Source: Bowmanella dokdonensis (lineage in GTDB: Bacteria; Pseudomonadota; Gammaproteobacteria; Enterobacterales; Alteromonadaceae). From it: a stretch of 64,000 nucleotides of DNA. Positions within the stretch are counted from its first letter, which is position 1, and each line of letters starts with the position of its first letter. Made by a program: the position numbers and the translations under genes. This document shows, one piece after another, positions 23,876 through 34,504 of this stretch. Location: the NCBI RefSeq assembly GCF_017254865.1, contig NZ_JAFKCV010000010.1:1-64000 (forward strand). Direction: 5' to 3'. The notes beneath the pieces are model-generated. The model ran no database searches. It saw only the letters and a program-made list of their open reading frames with translations, and was not told the origin of the DNA.

Positions 23876-25863
23876 TAGCCTTGTTTGCGTAGCTGGCGAA
23901 TCAAAAAACGGTTAGGACTGAGCGCGGCCAGGGTTGACCGCTCCAGAGGCATTGGTTTGCCGGCGAGTTGGCAGGCCAATGCCTCACCGAGCAGTGGCGC
24001 CGTGCACAGGCCTCGTGATCCCAGTCCCATAAACAGGAACAAGCCTTCAAGATTGGCTGGAGCAGGATAATCCCGCCCGCCCTTGCCGGAATTCAGGGAC
24101 TGATAATCTTCTCGTTGTTGCGGTATGTCCGGCATTGCGCCCAGCAGCGGCAAGTGATCCGGGGTGCCGAGTCTGACAGAGGCTCGCCCCTGACCCGAGC
24201 CCTGAAGATTTTCTATCCAATCCACATGGGCAAGGGCCTGGCGGTGGGTCTGCAGATTTATCTGCTGCTCTTCGGCCCGGTAGTCACGGCTCAGATCCTG
24301 TTTGACATAAGTGGAACCCAGGGCCTGGAGGCCCGAGTGAACAGGGGTCATGTAGCCCTTATGGCAGAGTACTGTACTGAGTTTACTTGCCGGCGGGCAG
24401 GCTGGAATATGCTCCACCTGTCCCCTGACCGGTCGCAGCGGCAAGGATTGCAGCAGCGGCAGTGCTACGGCTTCCGCGCCGGGACACAGCACCAGTAGTT
24501 CGGTCGTACACTGGCTGTTATCCTGCCAGGTTAGTCTCCAGCCAGGGTTCGTCTGTTCCAGGCTTGTAAGGTGCCGGTCTGATACCAGGGTCAGGGCCTC
24601 GCCACAGCTTGCCAGCATGGCCCTGACCAGCTCAGCAGGTTCAATCCAACCCCCCTGTGCAATGAAGAGTCCCGGCCAGGGAAGGGGCAGGCCGGCCAGT
24701 CTTCGCGCCTCAGCCTGATCAACGGCGTGGATCAGACTCTCCGGCCAGTCGCCCTGAGCGATGAGTTTGGCCTGCTTTTTTAACAGGCTGTCATTGAACG
24801 CCAGTTGCAAAACGCCACACCGGCCTTCGCTGAAATGAAACCCTTCCTGTTGCAGCGAGTCGTAGGCCCGCCTGGCAAAGCCAAAGGCCTGGGCCATCAG
24901 GCGGCTGCTCAGATTCATCTGGCTGTGCAACTGCGGATAAAAGCCGCCCTGGTGGTTGCCCGAGGCGCCATCGGCAACGCCTCGGCTGTATAGTGTCACC
25001 TGGAAGCCATGGTGGCAGAGGGCATGACAGAGGCTGGCGCCTGCCAGCCCCGCGCCGATCACCGTCACATGCCTGTGGCCGGAGCCCTGCCGTTGGTACC
25101 AGGGAGACGGATCCGCCCTCACGGGTCTAACTGCCAACCAGCCAGCAGACATATCCCGCTTATGGCCAAAGCCTTTACGTTTTTCCACATTAAACCCCGC
25201 CTGTTGGAGTCCTCTTCGTACAAAACCGGCGGCAGTGAACGTGGCGAAGGTGCAGCCCGGCTTGCCGAGTCTCGCCATCTGGGAGAACAGGGCCTCTGTC
25301 CACATATCAGGGTTCTTGCTAGGAGCAAAGCCGTCCAGAAACCAGGCATCTACCAGCCCGTCGGCAGGGCTGTCAATTTCAGGTAACAGTTGGTGCAGGT
25401 CACCCAGCCATAGATCCAGTATGATCTGATAGTCTTTAGCATGAAACTTGAGTCTGTGGCAGCCTTCGCTAAGGTGTGGGTAGCGTTTCAGTAACTCAGT
25501 GGTGAATTTTTCAAGTTGTGGCCAGCGACCCAGGGCCGTTTCCAGGTCAGCCAGGGCAAGGGGGAATTTCTCTGTGCTGATAAAGTACAGGCGCCTGAGC
25601 GGCGATGCGGGGTTTTCGCTAACAAAGCGCTCGAAGGCCTCCCAACTGGCGAGAAAGTTGAGACCGGTACCAAATCCTGTCTCGGCGATGACAAAGTCTT
25701 CCTGCTGTGACTGATTCCAGCGTTGCGGCAACGCGTTGTTGGCCAGAAATACATAGCGGGTTTCCTCCAATCCGTCGGTATTGGAGAAATAGACGTCATC
25801 GAAAGCACTGGCCACCGGCGTGCCGCTCTGGTTAAAGTCAATCTTGGCTGTTTGGATGGCCAT
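23875..25863 (-). CDS. mnmC: bifunctional tRNA 5-methylaminomethyl-2-thiouridine biosynthesis protein MnmC
   Basis: The gene encodes 662 aa, the usual length. The N-terminal SAM-dependent methyltransferase MnmD-type domain (about 1-240) carries ETGFGTGLNFL and the VDAWFLDGFAPSKNP motif. The C-terminal FAD oxidoreductase (about 262-640) begins VIGAGLAGASLCHAL. The enzyme converts cmnm5s2U to nm5s2U and then to mnm5s2U at the wobble position of Lys, Glu and Gln tRNAs in the cytoplasm. The stop codon abuts the MITE-like repeat. fabB is divergent, as in E. coli. Confidence 0.96.
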   Translation of the reverse strand: MAIQTAKIDFNQSGTPVASAFDDVYFSNTDGLEETRYVFLANNALPQRWNQSQQEDFVIAETGFGTGLNFLASWEAFERFVSENPASPLRRLYFISTEKFPLALADLETALGRWPQLEKFTTELLKRYPHLSEGCHRLKFHAKDYQIILDLWLGDLHQLLPEIDSPADGLVDAWFLDGFAPSKNPDMWTEALFSQMARLGKPGCTFATFTAAGFVRRGLQQAGFNVEKRKGFGHKRDMSAGWLAVRPVRADPSPWYQRQGSGHRHVTVIGAGLAGASLCHALCHHGFQVTLYSRGVADGASGNHQGGFYPQLHSQMNLSSRLMAQAFGFARRAYDSLQQEGFHFSEGRCGVLQLAFNDSLLKKQAKLIAQGDWPESLIHAVDQAEARRLAGLPLPWPGLFIAQGGWIEPAELVRAMLASCGEALTLVSDRHLTSLEQTNPGWRLTWQDNSQCTTELLVLCPGAEAVALPLLQSLPLRPVRGQVEHIPACPPASKLSTVLCHKGYMTPVHSGLQALGSTYVKQDLSRDYRAEEQQINLQTHRQALAHVDWIENLQGSGQGRASVRLGTPDHLPLLGAMPDIPQQREDYQSLNSGKGGRDYPAPANLEGLFLFMGLGSRGLCTAPLLGEALACQLAGKPMPLERSTLAALSPNRFLIRQLRKQG

Positions 25864-26123
25864 GGGAACCGAGGTGTTAACTCGCTGTCATAAAGGCCGG
25901 TTATTCTAAGCCAGGCTTGCTCGCAGCACAAAGACCCCTGCACAAACCATCACAGGGTAAAAGAGCAGACCACTTGGTTAGCTATTTTCTTTACCATAGG
26001 GACAATTTTTATCGATTGTGGGATGGCAACGGCCATACTTGGTCTGTCGAATCCTGATGAATAAGGTTTAGATAAGTACAAGGCGCCTGAGTGCCAACAT
26101 TCAATTTAATTTAAGGTAACAAG

Positions 26124-27338
26124 ATGAGAAGAGCCGTGATTACCGGATTGGGCGTGGTGTCCAGCATTGGTAACAACCAACAGCAAGTTCTGGAATCCCT
26201 GCAACAGGGCAAGAGTGGCATCCGCTTTTCCCAACAGTTTGCCGACAAAGGGCTGCGAAGCCAGGTGTGGGGCAACATCGAAATGGATGTCAGTGAACAT
26301 ATTGACCGCAAAGCCCTGCGTTTCATGGGCGAGGCTGCAGCCTATTCATACATCGCAATGCAGCAGGCCATCGAAGATGCCGGCCTGACTGAAGAGCAGA
26401 TATCCAACGTGCGTACCGGTCTGGTTGCGGGTTCAGGCGGCGCATCTTCCAAGAATCAGGTGGAAGCAGCGGATATTCTGCGTGAAAAAGGTGTCAAGCG
26501 GGTCGGTCCCTATATGGTACCCAGAACCATGAGCAGTACAGTGTCTGCCTGTCTGGCCACGCCTTTCAAGATTAAGGGCATAAACTATTCCATTTCCTCG
26601 GCCTGTGCCACCAGTGCACACTGTATCGGTCACGCGGTCGAGCAGATTCAACTGGGCAAGCAGGATGTCGTGTTTGCCGGCGGCGGTGAAGAGGTGGACT
26701 GGACCCTGGCCATGGAGTTCGATGCAATGGGCGCCCTGTCCACCCGGTTCAATGAAACCCCTGACAAGGCCTCGCGCACCTACGATGGTGCTCGTGACGG
26801 CTTTGTTATTTCAGGTGGTGGCGGCATGGTAGTGGTCGAGGAACTGGAACATGCCCTGGCCCGGGGTGCCAAGATCTACGCCGAGATCATTGGTTACGGC
26901 GCAACGTCCGATGGCTATGATATGGTTGCCCCCTCAGGGGAGGGGGCGGTTCGCTGCATGCAGCAGGCCATGCAGGGGGTGGAAGAGAAAATCGATTACC
27001 TGAATACCCATGGTACCTCGACGCCGGTGGGCGATGTAAAGGAGTTGGAGGCTATCCAGCAGGTATTCGGCGGGCGATCGCCGGCCATCAGTGCCACCAA
27101 GGCCATGACCGGCCATGCTCTTGGCGCGGCCGGGGTGCATGAAGCCATCTACAGCCTGTTAATGATGGAGCATGGCTTTATTGCTCCGTCGGTGAATATA
27201 GATAATCTGGACGACCAGGCCCAGGGATTGGATATTGTCAGGGAGGCTCGTCAGGCCAGGCTCAATGTCGTCATGTCCAACAGCTTCGGCTTCGGTGGTA
27301 CCAATGCCACTCTGGTAATGCGCCGTTTCGAGAAATAA
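26124..27338 (+). CDS. fabB: beta-ketoacyl-ACP synthase I
   Basis: The gene encodes 404 aa. FabB condenses malonyl-ACP with acyl-ACP in fatty-acid elongation and is needed for unsaturated fatty acids. The active-site Cys161 lies in [14 protein letters not shown]. His296 is in [11 protein letters not shown] and His331 in [12 protein letters not shown], the Cys-His-His triad of type I/II ketosynthases. Ribosome site AAGG is upstream. It is divergent from mnmC with a 260-bp intergenic region; I looked for FadR- or FabR-like palindromes there and did not find a convincing one. Confidence 0.97.
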   Translation: MRRAVITGLGVVSSIGNNQQQVLESLQQGKSGIRFSQQFADKGLRSQVWGNIEMDVSEHIDRKALRFMGEAAAYSYIAMQQAIEDAGLTEEQISNVRTGLVAGSGGASSKNQVEAADILREKGVKRVGPYMVPRTMSSTVSACLATPFKIKGINYSISSACATSAHCIGHAVEQIQLGKQDVVFAGGGEEVDWTLAMEFDAMGALSTRFNETPDKASRTYDGARDGFVISGGGGMVVVEELEHALARGAKIYAEIIGYGATSDGYDMVAPSGEGAVRCMQQAMQGVEEKIDYLNTHGTSTPVGDVKELEAIQQVFGGRSPAISATKAMTGHALGAAGVHEAIYSLLMMEHGFIAPSVNIDNLDDQAQGLDIVREARQARLNVVMSNSFGFGGTNATLVMRRFEK

Positions 27339-27432
27339 CTGAGGGTTGGTAAGGGAAGGGCGTTCTCTTCCCTGCGCCGAATAAACCAATGGACTCTGGC
27401 AGCGCATGCTGTTAGAGTCGCATCCTCTTTTT

Positions 27433-27452
27433 GGTGCCCGTCGGTCGGCACC
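27433..27452 (+). terminator. weak hairpin after fabB
   Basis: GGTGCC (27433-27438) and GGCACC (27447-27452) form a 6-bp stem followed by TGTCTTGTG. It lies 95 bp beyond the fabB stop. The tail is poor in T, so termination here is tentative. Confidence 0.3.
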
Positions 27453-27556
27453 TGTCTTGTGAAACACCCAAACTTCCCCAGACGCTAATTTTATTCCCGC
27501 CTAAGACCGTGTCGGTGCTAATGCATTGAGTAGGCCGGTTTCGGAGTCAAACTAAT

Positions 27557-28855
27557 ATGTCATTTGAACAACTCGGCCTGTCGGCTGAACTTTTGCGTGC
27601 TGTTGCCGAACAGGGTTACAGCCAGCCTACCCCTATCCAGGCGCAGGCCATTCCCCTGGTCCTGCAAGGCAAGGACGTCCTCGCCGGTGCCCAGACCGGC
27701 ACGGGTAAAACCGCCGGTTTCACCCTGCCGTTGCTGCAGTTATTGCAGGGGCGTCCAGTCAAACCCGGGGTCAGGCCTGTGCGCGCCCTGGTCCTCACAC
27801 CTACCCGTGAACTGGCGGCCCAAGTGGCGGAGAGTGTGGAAACCTATGGTAAGAACCTGCCCCTTCGCAGTGCCGTGATCTTCGGCGGGGTGAACATTAA
27901 TCCACAAATCGCTGCCTTGCGCCGTGGTGTTGATATTCTGGTGGCGACGCCGGGACGCCTGCTGGACCATGTGAATCAGAAAACCCTGGATCTGTCCCAG
28001 GTGGAAATTCTGGTACTGGATGAAGCCGATCGCATGCTGGATATGGGCTTTATCCATGATATTCGCCGAGTGCTCAAGTTGCTGCCTGCCAAGCGCCAGA
28101 ATCTGCTGTTTTCGGCCACCTTTTCCGATGAGATCCGCCGATTGGCGGACGGCCTGCTGAATCAACCGGTGTCGGTGGAAGTGGCAAGACGCAATACCGC
28201 ATCGGAGACTGTTGAGCAGACCATCCATCCGGTGGACAAGTCCAACAAACGCCAATTGCTGTCTTACCTGATTGGTTCTAAGAACTGGCGCCAGGTACTG
28301 GTCTTTACCCGTACCAAACATGGGGCTAATCGCCTGGCCCAACAGCTGGAAAAAGACGGCCTGACCGCGGCCGCTATTCATGGCAACAAAAGCCAGGGTG
28401 CCAGAACCCGGGCCCTGGCTGATTTCAAATCGGGCCAGGTGCGTGTGCTGGTGGCCACCGATATCGCCGCCCGCGGACTGGACATAGACCAGTTGCCCCA
28501 TGTGGTGAATTACGAACTGCCTAATGTACCTGAGGACTATGTCCACCGTATTGGCCGGACTGGTCGCGCCGGCAACGAGGGAGAGGCTATCTCTCTGGTC
28601 AGCGGCGATGAAAAGAAGCTGCTGCGGGACATTGAAAGGCTGATCAAGCGTGAACTGCCCAAAGTGACGGTTGAAGGCTTTGCTCCGGATCCCAATGCGG
28701 TGGATGAACCTGACGACAGACCGGCGGCGCGCCCGTCAAGACGCAGGATGGGTGAGAAACCAAGACCCTCCCAGGCCAATGAAGGCAGCGGTCAGCCGCG
28801 CAGAAGACGACGTCCAAATCCAAAGGCCCGGCAGCCAGGTGCCAGGGCAGCCTGA
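27557..28855 (+). CDS. rhlE: DEAD-box ATP-dependent RNA helicase RhlE
   Basis: The gene encodes 432 aa. Helicase motifs run in order: Q motif ([14 protein letters not shown]), Walker A AQTGTGKT (45-52), [19 protein letters not shown] (about 155-165), [19 protein letters not shown] and [10 protein letters not shown]. The C-terminal ~60 residues are Arg/Pro-rich and disordered, suited to RNA binding. RhlE-type helicases remodel rRNA and mRNA, often in the cold. The gene is monocistronic, with pdxB 75 bp downstream. Confidence 0.93.
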   Translation: MSFEQLGLSAELLRAVAEQGYSQPTPIQAQAIPLVLQGKDVLAGAQTGTGKTAGFTLPLLQLLQGRPVKPGVRPVRALVLTPTRELAAQVAESVETYGKNLPLRSAVIFGGVNINPQIAALRRGVDILVATPGRLLDHVNQKTLDLSQVEILVLDEADRMLDMGFIHDIRRVLKLLPAKRQNLLFSATFSDEIRRLADGLLNQPVSVEVARRNTASETVEQTIHPVDKSNKRQLLSYLIGSKNWRQVLVFTRTKHGANRLAQQLEKDGLTAAAIHGNKSQGARTRALADFKSGQVRVLVATDIAARGLDIDQLPHVVNYELPNVPEDYVHRIGRTGRAGNEGEAISLVSGDEKKLLRDIERLIKRELPKVTVEGFAPDPNAVDEPDDRPAARPSRRRMGEKPRPSQANEGSGQPRRRRRPNPKARQPGARAA

Positions 28856-28930
28856 TCACTTCACGAGTGGATTGGTATTTAGGTATGAACCGGGCAAAAT
28901 AGGCAGCTTTACCGCTGCCAGGCTTGCCCG

Positions 28931-30055
28931 ATGAAGATCTACTGTGAAGACTCCCTGTTGTATGCTGATGAATTTTTCTCCGACTGGGGAGAGGTGTTCA
29001 GGTTCAGTGGCCGGACGGTACAAGCTGAGCAACTGCAGGATGCGGATATTCTGCTGGTGCGTTCCACCACGCAGGTTAACAGGGAACTGATTGAAGTCTG
29101 CCCCCGTCTCCAATATGTGGGTACCGCCACGGCCGGTACCAATCATATGGATACCGACTATCTCAGTGACAAGGGCATCGCCTGGGGTTCCGCCGCGGGC
29201 TGCAATGCCATTGCCGTGGCCGAATATGTGATCAGTTGCCTGTTTGCCCTGGCCGGACGACAGGGCTGGTCCGTTACTGATAAACGTATGGGGATTGTCG
29301 GTGCAGGACATGTGGGCACGGCGTTGGCACGCAAGCTCAGTGCGCTGAACATCGATTATCTGTTGTGTGACCCGCCTCTTGCCGATGCCGGGGATCCCCG
29401 TAACTTTGTCGGCATGGATGCGATCATGGACTGCGATATCATCAGTCTGCATGTGCCCCTGATAAGGTCGGGGCACTATCCCACCCATCACTTGTTTGAT
29501 GCGGTACGCCTGGCCAATCTCAGCGATGACCAGATACTGATCAATGCCTGTCGCGGGGAGGTCATTGATAATCGGGCTTTGTTGGAAGCTTTTAAGGCGG
29601 GTCGGCCGTTGCAGGTCGTCCTGGATGTGTGGGAAAATGAGCCTGAGATTCTGTTTGAATTAATCCCGCACCTTGCCCTTGCCAGTGCACATATCGCCGG
29701 CCATACCCTGGAAGGGAAGGCCAGAGGCACAGAAATGCTGTACCTGCAGCTAGCCCCAATCCTGGCCAGGCCAGCAAAAATATCCCTGCCGACCCTGTTG
29801 CCCAGACCGACAGTTCCCAGACTCCACTGTCAGCAGCCCGACCAGGCAGGACTGGCATCGTTGGTTTTTGCTGTATACGACGTGCGCAATGATGATGCAG
29901 CGTTTCGGCAGGGGGCTGGAACGGCGGCCCGGTTCGAATATATTCGTAAGCACTATGCTATAAGAAGAGAATTTGCTTCGGTGCAAGTTAGTTGTGGAAA
30001 TTGTGCCATGACAGAGGCAATCTACGGGCTCGGGTTCAGCCCGGCTCACATATAA
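28931..30055 (+). CDS. pdxB: erythronate-4-phosphate dehydrogenase
   Basis: The gene encodes 374 aa. PdxB oxidises 4-phosphoerythronate with NAD in the DXP-dependent pyridoxal phosphate pathway. The D-2-hydroxyacid dehydrogenase fold shows GIVGAGHVGTALA (about 122-134) for NAD, the catalytic Arg region NACRGEVIDN, Glu in ENEP and His in AGHTLEGKARGTEM. The PdxB-specific C-terminal dimerisation domain (about 285-374) is present. This begins the conserved pdxB-asd-fimV order. Confidence 0.95.
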   Translation: MKIYCEDSLLYADEFFSDWGEVFRFSGRTVQAEQLQDADILLVRSTTQVNRELIEVCPRLQYVGTATAGTNHMDTDYLSDKGIAWGSAAGCNAIAVAEYVISCLFALAGRQGWSVTDKRMGIVGAGHVGTALARKLSALNIDYLLCDPPLADAGDPRNFVGMDAIMDCDIISLHVPLIRSGHYPTHHLFDAVRLANLSDDQILINACRGEVIDNRALLEAFKAGRPLQVVLDVWENEPEILFELIPHLALASAHIAGHTLEGKARGTEMLYLQLAPILARPAKISLPTLLPRPTVPRLHCQQPDQAGLASLVFAVYDVRNDDAAFRQGAGTAARFEYIRKHYAIRREFASVQVSCGNCAMTEAIYGLGFSPAHI

Positions 30056-30080
30056 CCCTAACCTAAGGAGATCCCTGTCA

Positions 30081-31097
30081 ATGTCTCGTGCCTTTGATGT
30101 TGCCGTTTTGGGTGCCACCGGCCTGGTCGGTCAGCACATGATTGAAATTCTCGAACAGCGGGAATTTCCGGTCAATAAACTCTATCCGCTGGCAAGCTCA
30201 CGTTCTGCCGGGGGGACGGTCAGTTTCAAGGGTAAGGATGTGAAGGTACTGGATGCCGAAACCTTTGACTGGTCGCAGGTTCAATTGGGCTTTTTCTCCG
30301 CAGGCGGCAGCGTGTCTGCCAAGTACGCCCCCCTGGCAGCCGAAGCGGGTTGTGTGGTGATCGACAACACTTCCCAGTATCGCTACGAACCGGATATTCC
30401 GCTGGTGGTACCGGAGGTGAATGCCCATGCCCTGGCGGATTTTCGTAATCGCAATATTATCGCCAACCCCAACTGCTCCACTATCCAGATGCTGGTGGCA
30501 TTAAAGCCCATTCAGGATGCGGTTGGCATCAGCCGCATCAATGTGGCGACCTACCAGTCCGTCTCAGGAGCGGGTAAAAGCGCCATGGAGGAACTGGCCA
30601 GGCAGACCGCAGACTTGCTGTCCAGCCGAGAAGTGACACCCAAGGCGTTCAGCCGTCAGATTGCCTTTAACGTGATCCCGCAGATTGACGTATTTCAGGA
30701 CAATGACTACACCAAGGAAGAGATGAAGATGCACTGGGAAACCCAGAAGATCATGGGGGATGACAGCATCATGGTCAATGCCACCGCCGTGCGGGTGCCT
30801 GTCTTCTATGGTCATGGTGAAGCAGTGCATCTGGAAACCCGTCAGCCCATAGATGTGGAGACCGTGATGCAGTTGCTGGAGGCTGCGCCGGGTGTCATTC
30901 TAATGCGCGAACCTGCGGACTTCCCCACCCAGGTCGGAAATGCCAGTGGCAAGGATGAAGTGTTTGTAGGACGGGTACGTAAAGATCACACCCACCCCAA
31001 CGGTCTGAATCTGTGGGTGGTATCGGACAATGTACGCAAGGGGGCAGCGACCAACAGCGTACAAATTGCCGAGGTGCTGGTCCGCGACTATTTTTAA
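30081..31097 (+). CDS. asd: aspartate-semialdehyde dehydrogenase
   Basis: The gene encodes 338 aa. It reduces beta-aspartyl phosphate to aspartate semialdehyde with NADPH, feeding Lys, Met, Thr and diaminopimelate synthesis. NADP motif GATGLVGQHM (about 11-20), catalytic Cys132 in ANPNCSTIQM, and the substrate-binding RVPVFYGH region are visible. The catalytic residues are intact, unlike the E. coli Usg paralogue found at this position. Strong AAGGAG ribosome site. A terminator follows 24 bp after the stop. Confidence 0.95.
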   Translation: MSRAFDVAVLGATGLVGQHMIEILEQREFPVNKLYPLASSRSAGGTVSFKGKDVKVLDAETFDWSQVQLGFFSAGGSVSAKYAPLAAEAGCVVIDNTSQYRYEPDIPLVVPEVNAHALADFRNRNIIANPNCSTIQMLVALKPIQDAVGISRINVATYQSVSGAGKSAMEELARQTADLLSSREVTPKAFSRQIAFNVIPQIDVFQDNDYTKEEMKMHWETQKIMGDDSIMVNATAVRVPVFYGHGEAVHLETRQPIDVETVMQLLEAAPGVILMREPADFPTQVGNASGKDEVFVGRVRKDHTHPNGLNLWVVSDNVRKGAATNSVQIAEVLVRDYF

Positions 31098-31120
31098 GGG
31101 CTCACCGACAATCTTTTGAC

Positions 31121-31150
31121 AACCCGGCCCTGTGCCGGGTTTAGTTTATC
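31121..31150 (+). terminator. intrinsic terminator after asd
   Basis: AACCCGGC (31121-31128), loop CCTGT, GCCGGGTT (31134-31141) and a T-rich tail (TAGTTTATC). It separates asd from fimV transcription. Confidence 0.85.
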
Positions 31151-31440
31151 AGCAACGCCCTTTATTGGCCGCTAAAGGCTCCATACCCTTAATGTTCTGG
31201 TCTGTCTGCCGATAGGTAGAACAATGGCGTGAACGCAATTTATCCCCAGCCGGTGACCCTTTATGGATCAGCTCAGGTATCTGGTTTATAGTTCGGCTTG
31301 GAACGTAACTTGCTGTATAACTGCTGAGAACAGTTGGCGGCGCTGGGTTCAATGAAGAGCTTACTTATTAATACAGATAACTTTTTCGGTGCATCGGCTT
31401 TCCTTCTGCACCGACTTTTCCGGGGCGGTGAAGGACAAGT
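31151..31440. other. intergenic region upstream of fimV, no gene seen
   Basis: With the preceding terminator this makes a 343-bp gap between asd and fimV. No ORF with a plausible ribosome site and no tRNA-like fold is visible. The fimV promoter must lie here, since the asd transcript is terminated. TATAAC around 31315 is a possible -10 without a convincing -35. Confidence 0.4.
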
Positions 31441-34302
31441 ATGAGAATAAGACAATTGCTGATAGGTGGTTTGGCATGCTTCTTCTCCCTGAGTCTCGTC
31501 TGGGCTGCCGAATTCCAGGATACCCAAATAAGGGGCCCAAAAAACGCCAGCGGAGAATATTCAGGGGCGGTTTATGGCCCCATTGAGTCCAGTGACACCC
31601 TCTGGCGCATCGCCCAACGTTACCGCCAGAACCCGGATCTGAGTATCTACCAGGTCATGGTAGCCATCTACCAGCTCAATCCTGCGGCCTTCGAGAATGA
31701 GAACCTCAATCTGATGGTGGATGGCGCTATGCTCAAACTGCCATCGGAGCGCTATATTGCCCGTCTCGACAAAGAGTATGCCCGGCAGAAAGCTGCCCAG
31801 GATGATGCTGCGCTGGCCCAGGCGCGTCCCGCCGGTCAAGCTCCCACCCCACAGAATCTTAAGCCGGTGCAAAAAGGTGCCAGCACAGAGGAGTTGTCTC
31901 AGACCCGCCAGGCCATAGAGCAGCAGATAGCCAATCTGGATCGTGAAAACCGGAACCAGTTTGATATGTTGCGGCAGCAGATTGCCGCGTCCATCGAGTC
32001 GGTCCAGTCTCTGCTGGACGAGAACAACCAGGTACTGGATCGGCTTGACGCGGTCAATCAGGACATCGAAGCGTTGCGGGAAAGCCAGAACCAGGATCAG
32101 GAGCGGCTGCAGTCCCTGCTGGTCCAGCAAAATGAACTGGTGGATTTCTCCCGGCAAATCAAAGCCAGACAGGAACAGGAAGCCAGACAGAGCTGGCTGG
32201 AAAGTCCTGCTACTTTGATTGCCGCCGGTGTTATCCCCGCTTTGCTGCTGTTAAGCGGCCTGGTGTTCTGGCTACGCAGACGCCAGCCGGCCGAGCCCTC
32301 GGCTGGTAAACAGGCTGTTCCCCGGGACGTCCCTCCGCCCCCTGCCGATAACGAAATGGATGACTTGTCTGATGCCCTCACTGATGAGCTGTCAGGTGAT
32401 TTGGATGACGACAGCCAGGACGACGATCTGTTTGGTGAAGAGCTTCTCGATGACGTGCTGACAGACGAGTTGGAAGAGTCTCTTGATGCCGCATTGGAAA
32501 AAGAACTGGAAGACTTTGACGATCTGGCTGACGAAATGCTGGTACCGGAGGAGAAGGAGGAAAAACCGGAGCAGGGCTCGGCTACGCTTAAACAGGACGA
32601 GTTGGACGATCTGTTCGCTGAAGACGATGAATTGATGAATGAGGTGATGGACCTTGACGATGGTGGGGGTTCTGACGATGCCATTGATCTGTCTGAAGTG
32701 GACGAGCCGGCAACCAAGCCGGCTTCCCAAGCCGCCGATGATGATTGGGACGACGAACTCGACGCCATGCTCGAAGAAAATGTCGGCCTGGGCAAGGATG
32801 AGCAGGAAAAGCCCGAAATCAGTATTGATGAACTGCTAGATGAACCTATGGCTGCCGAATCCTCTGAAGAGGACGACGGGTTCAGGGTCGACAAATTGTC
32901 AGCCAGCGAGTCTTTGTCTGATGAGCTGATTGAACAGCTTGACCAGGAAATTGCCACCCAGGGTAAACAACTGGACGAACTGACTGACGAATTACTGGCT
33001 GAACTGGAAGAAGCCGACAATATTCAGGACGATTTGGCCGATGAACTGCTGGCCGAACTCGAAGAAGAGCAGCAGGACGCCGATCAGCAACAGGAAAGAA
33101 ACGCAGCCGAGCTTGATGAGCTGTCAGACGATTTGCTCAGCGAGTTGGAGGCTGCCGGTGATGAACCTGATGCACCCCAAGCGCAGGCAGAAGATACCGG
33201 GTCGGACGCACCGGCTGATAAACCCGTGGACATGGATGATATCGATGCGCTGCTGGAACAGGAGCAGGCCACCCCCTCGAGCCTGAAAGATGAATCCCTG
33301 TCTGCGCTGGAAAGCAAAACAGAGCAGCAGCCTGAAGCTGAGGACGTCCGTCCGTCAGACAAAGATGACGAACCGGCTGAAGAGCAGCAAAAAGACGAAT
33401 GGGATCAGAAAACAGCGACGCCACCAGAGCAGGCAGATGAGAACAAGCAACAGGATATGGACGAGGATGAACAGGAGTCCTTTGCGCTTGAACGTGATTT
33501 GACTGGTGATGAAACAGGGTTGCCTGAGGATACCTTAGTCGAAGATGAACTGATTGAGGAAAGCCGGTCAGATGAAACGGATGAGACCGACGAACTGGAA
33601 CAGTCTCTCCTTGAAGGTGATGACAGGCATCAGGACGAAGAAGAGTTTCCTCAGGACGAGTCACCTGAAACTGAATTGGATGAAATGCTTGACGATGAGG
33701 ATCTTGAGCGGGCGCTGGCTGACCTGGACGACGAGGACCTGTCCGATGACGAGGAGGAACTGAAAAAGGACCTGGACGAACTCCCTGGTCTTGGTGACTG
33801 GCTGGAAAATAAGGAAAGCGACAAATCCGGTGCTGAGGCTTCCGATGCTGAAATCATGGATGAACTGGCGTCGTCCGATTTTGACGAAATGCTTGAAAGC
33901 ATCGAACAGGAAGACGAGCCCGACACCGAACTGGATCTGGAAAGTCTGTTGAACGAGCACCTGGAAGATCCGGAACCGCCTGAGCCTCTGGCGCAGTCCG
34001 AAGACGATTTCCTGGATATTGATGCGCTGCTCAACGAAAGTGTTGAAGCAGAAGAAGACCGCAGTGGGGATAAGGATTTACATCTGGATGTGGATCTGGA
34101 GGAATATTCCGGCGTTAAAGACGATGAGGACCTGGTCGACGTGGACAAAGACAGCGGTCTGAATGCCAAGTTGGATCTGGCCAGGGCCTACCTGGAAATG
34201 GACGATAAGGAATCAGCCATCGAACTGTTGCAAGAAGTGGTGCAAAAGGGCAGCGAAGAGCAGCAGGAAGAAGCGAAGGGGATCCTCGATACCCTGCTGT
34301 GA
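31441..34302 (+). CDS. fimV: FimV-family peptidoglycan-binding polar scaffold protein
   Basis: The gene encodes 953 aa. A signal peptide (about 1-22) leads to a FimV N-terminal/LysM-type domain (about 25-105: YGPIESSDTLWRIAQRYRQ, VMVAIYQLNPAAF). A coiled coil (about 150-250) and one transmembrane helix (about 256-276, then RRR) follow. The long cytoplasmic region is extremely acidic with irregular repeats such as DELTDELLAELEEA. A C-terminal TPR-like FimV motif (about 903-950: LDLARAYLEMDDKESAIELLQEV) ends it. FimV organises cell poles, type IV pili and chemoreceptor placement in Pseudomonas and Vibrio (HubP). In this backbone truA normally follows; here an accessory block intervenes. Its antisense Ser-rich ORFs are artefacts of the Asp/Glu codons. 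Confidence 0.93.
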   Translation: MRIRQLLIGGLACFFSLSLVWAAEFQDTQIRGPKNASGEYSGAVYGPIESSDTLWRIAQRYRQNPDLSIYQVMVAIYQLNPAAFENENLNLMVDGAMLKLPSERYIARLDKEYARQKAAQDDAALAQARPAGQAPTPQNLKPVQKGASTEELSQTRQAIEQQIANLDRENRNQFDMLRQQIAASIESVQSLLDENNQVLDRLDAVNQDIEALRESQNQDQERLQSLLVQQNELVDFSRQIKARQEQEARQSWLESPATLIAAGVIPALLLLSGLVFWLRRRQPAEPSAGKQAVPRDVPPPPADNEMDDLSDALTDELSGDLDDDSQDDDLFGEELLDDVLTDELEESLDAALEKELEDFDDLADEMLVPEEKEEKPEQGSATLKQDELDDLFAEDDELMNEVMDLDDGGGSDDAIDLSEVDEPATKPASQAADDDWDDELDAMLEENVGLGKDEQEKPEISIDELLDEPMAAESSEEDDGFRVDKLSASESLSDELIEQLDQEIATQGKQLDELTDELLAELEEADNIQDDLADELLAELEEEQQDADQQQERNAAELDELSDDLLSELEAAGDEPDAPQAQAEDTGSDAPADKPVDMDDIDALLEQEQATPSSLKDESLSALESKTEQQPEAEDVRPSDKDDEPAEEQQKDEWDQKTATPPEQADENKQQDMDEDEQESFALERDLTGDETGLPEDTLVEDELIEESRSDETDETDELEQSLLEGDDRHQDEEEFPQDESPETELDEMLDDEDLERALADLDDEDLSDDEEELKKDLDELPGLGDWLENKESDKSGAEASDAEIMDELASSDFDEMLESIEQEDEPDTELDLESLLNEHLEDPEPPEPLAQSEDDFLDIDALLNESVEAEEDRSGDKDLHLDVDLEEYSGVKDDEDLVDVDKDSGLNAKLDLARAYLEMDDKESAIELLQEVVQKGSEEQQEEAKGILDTLL

Positions 34303-34504
34303 TTTATATGCTCTGCTCTGGAAATTCGGGGCGTCCTGAACTGGATTCAGTATCCCTCTCGGACCGGGATCCCTTTGGTAGCTTTGACATGATTTTAGAA
34401 TCTCTGACAGGCAGCTCCCTTCCGGCGTCTCAGGAGACTCGCCTGAGTGCACGCGGCTTCCCACGCCCCAATCACTGCCAGGCCTTAGAATTGGCCTAAT
34501 CGCA

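Noticed and set aside
32097-33020. Ser-rich 307-aa minus-strand ORF
   Set aside because: It is the antisense image of the Asp/Glu-rich FimV region; acidic codons read as Ser on the other strand.
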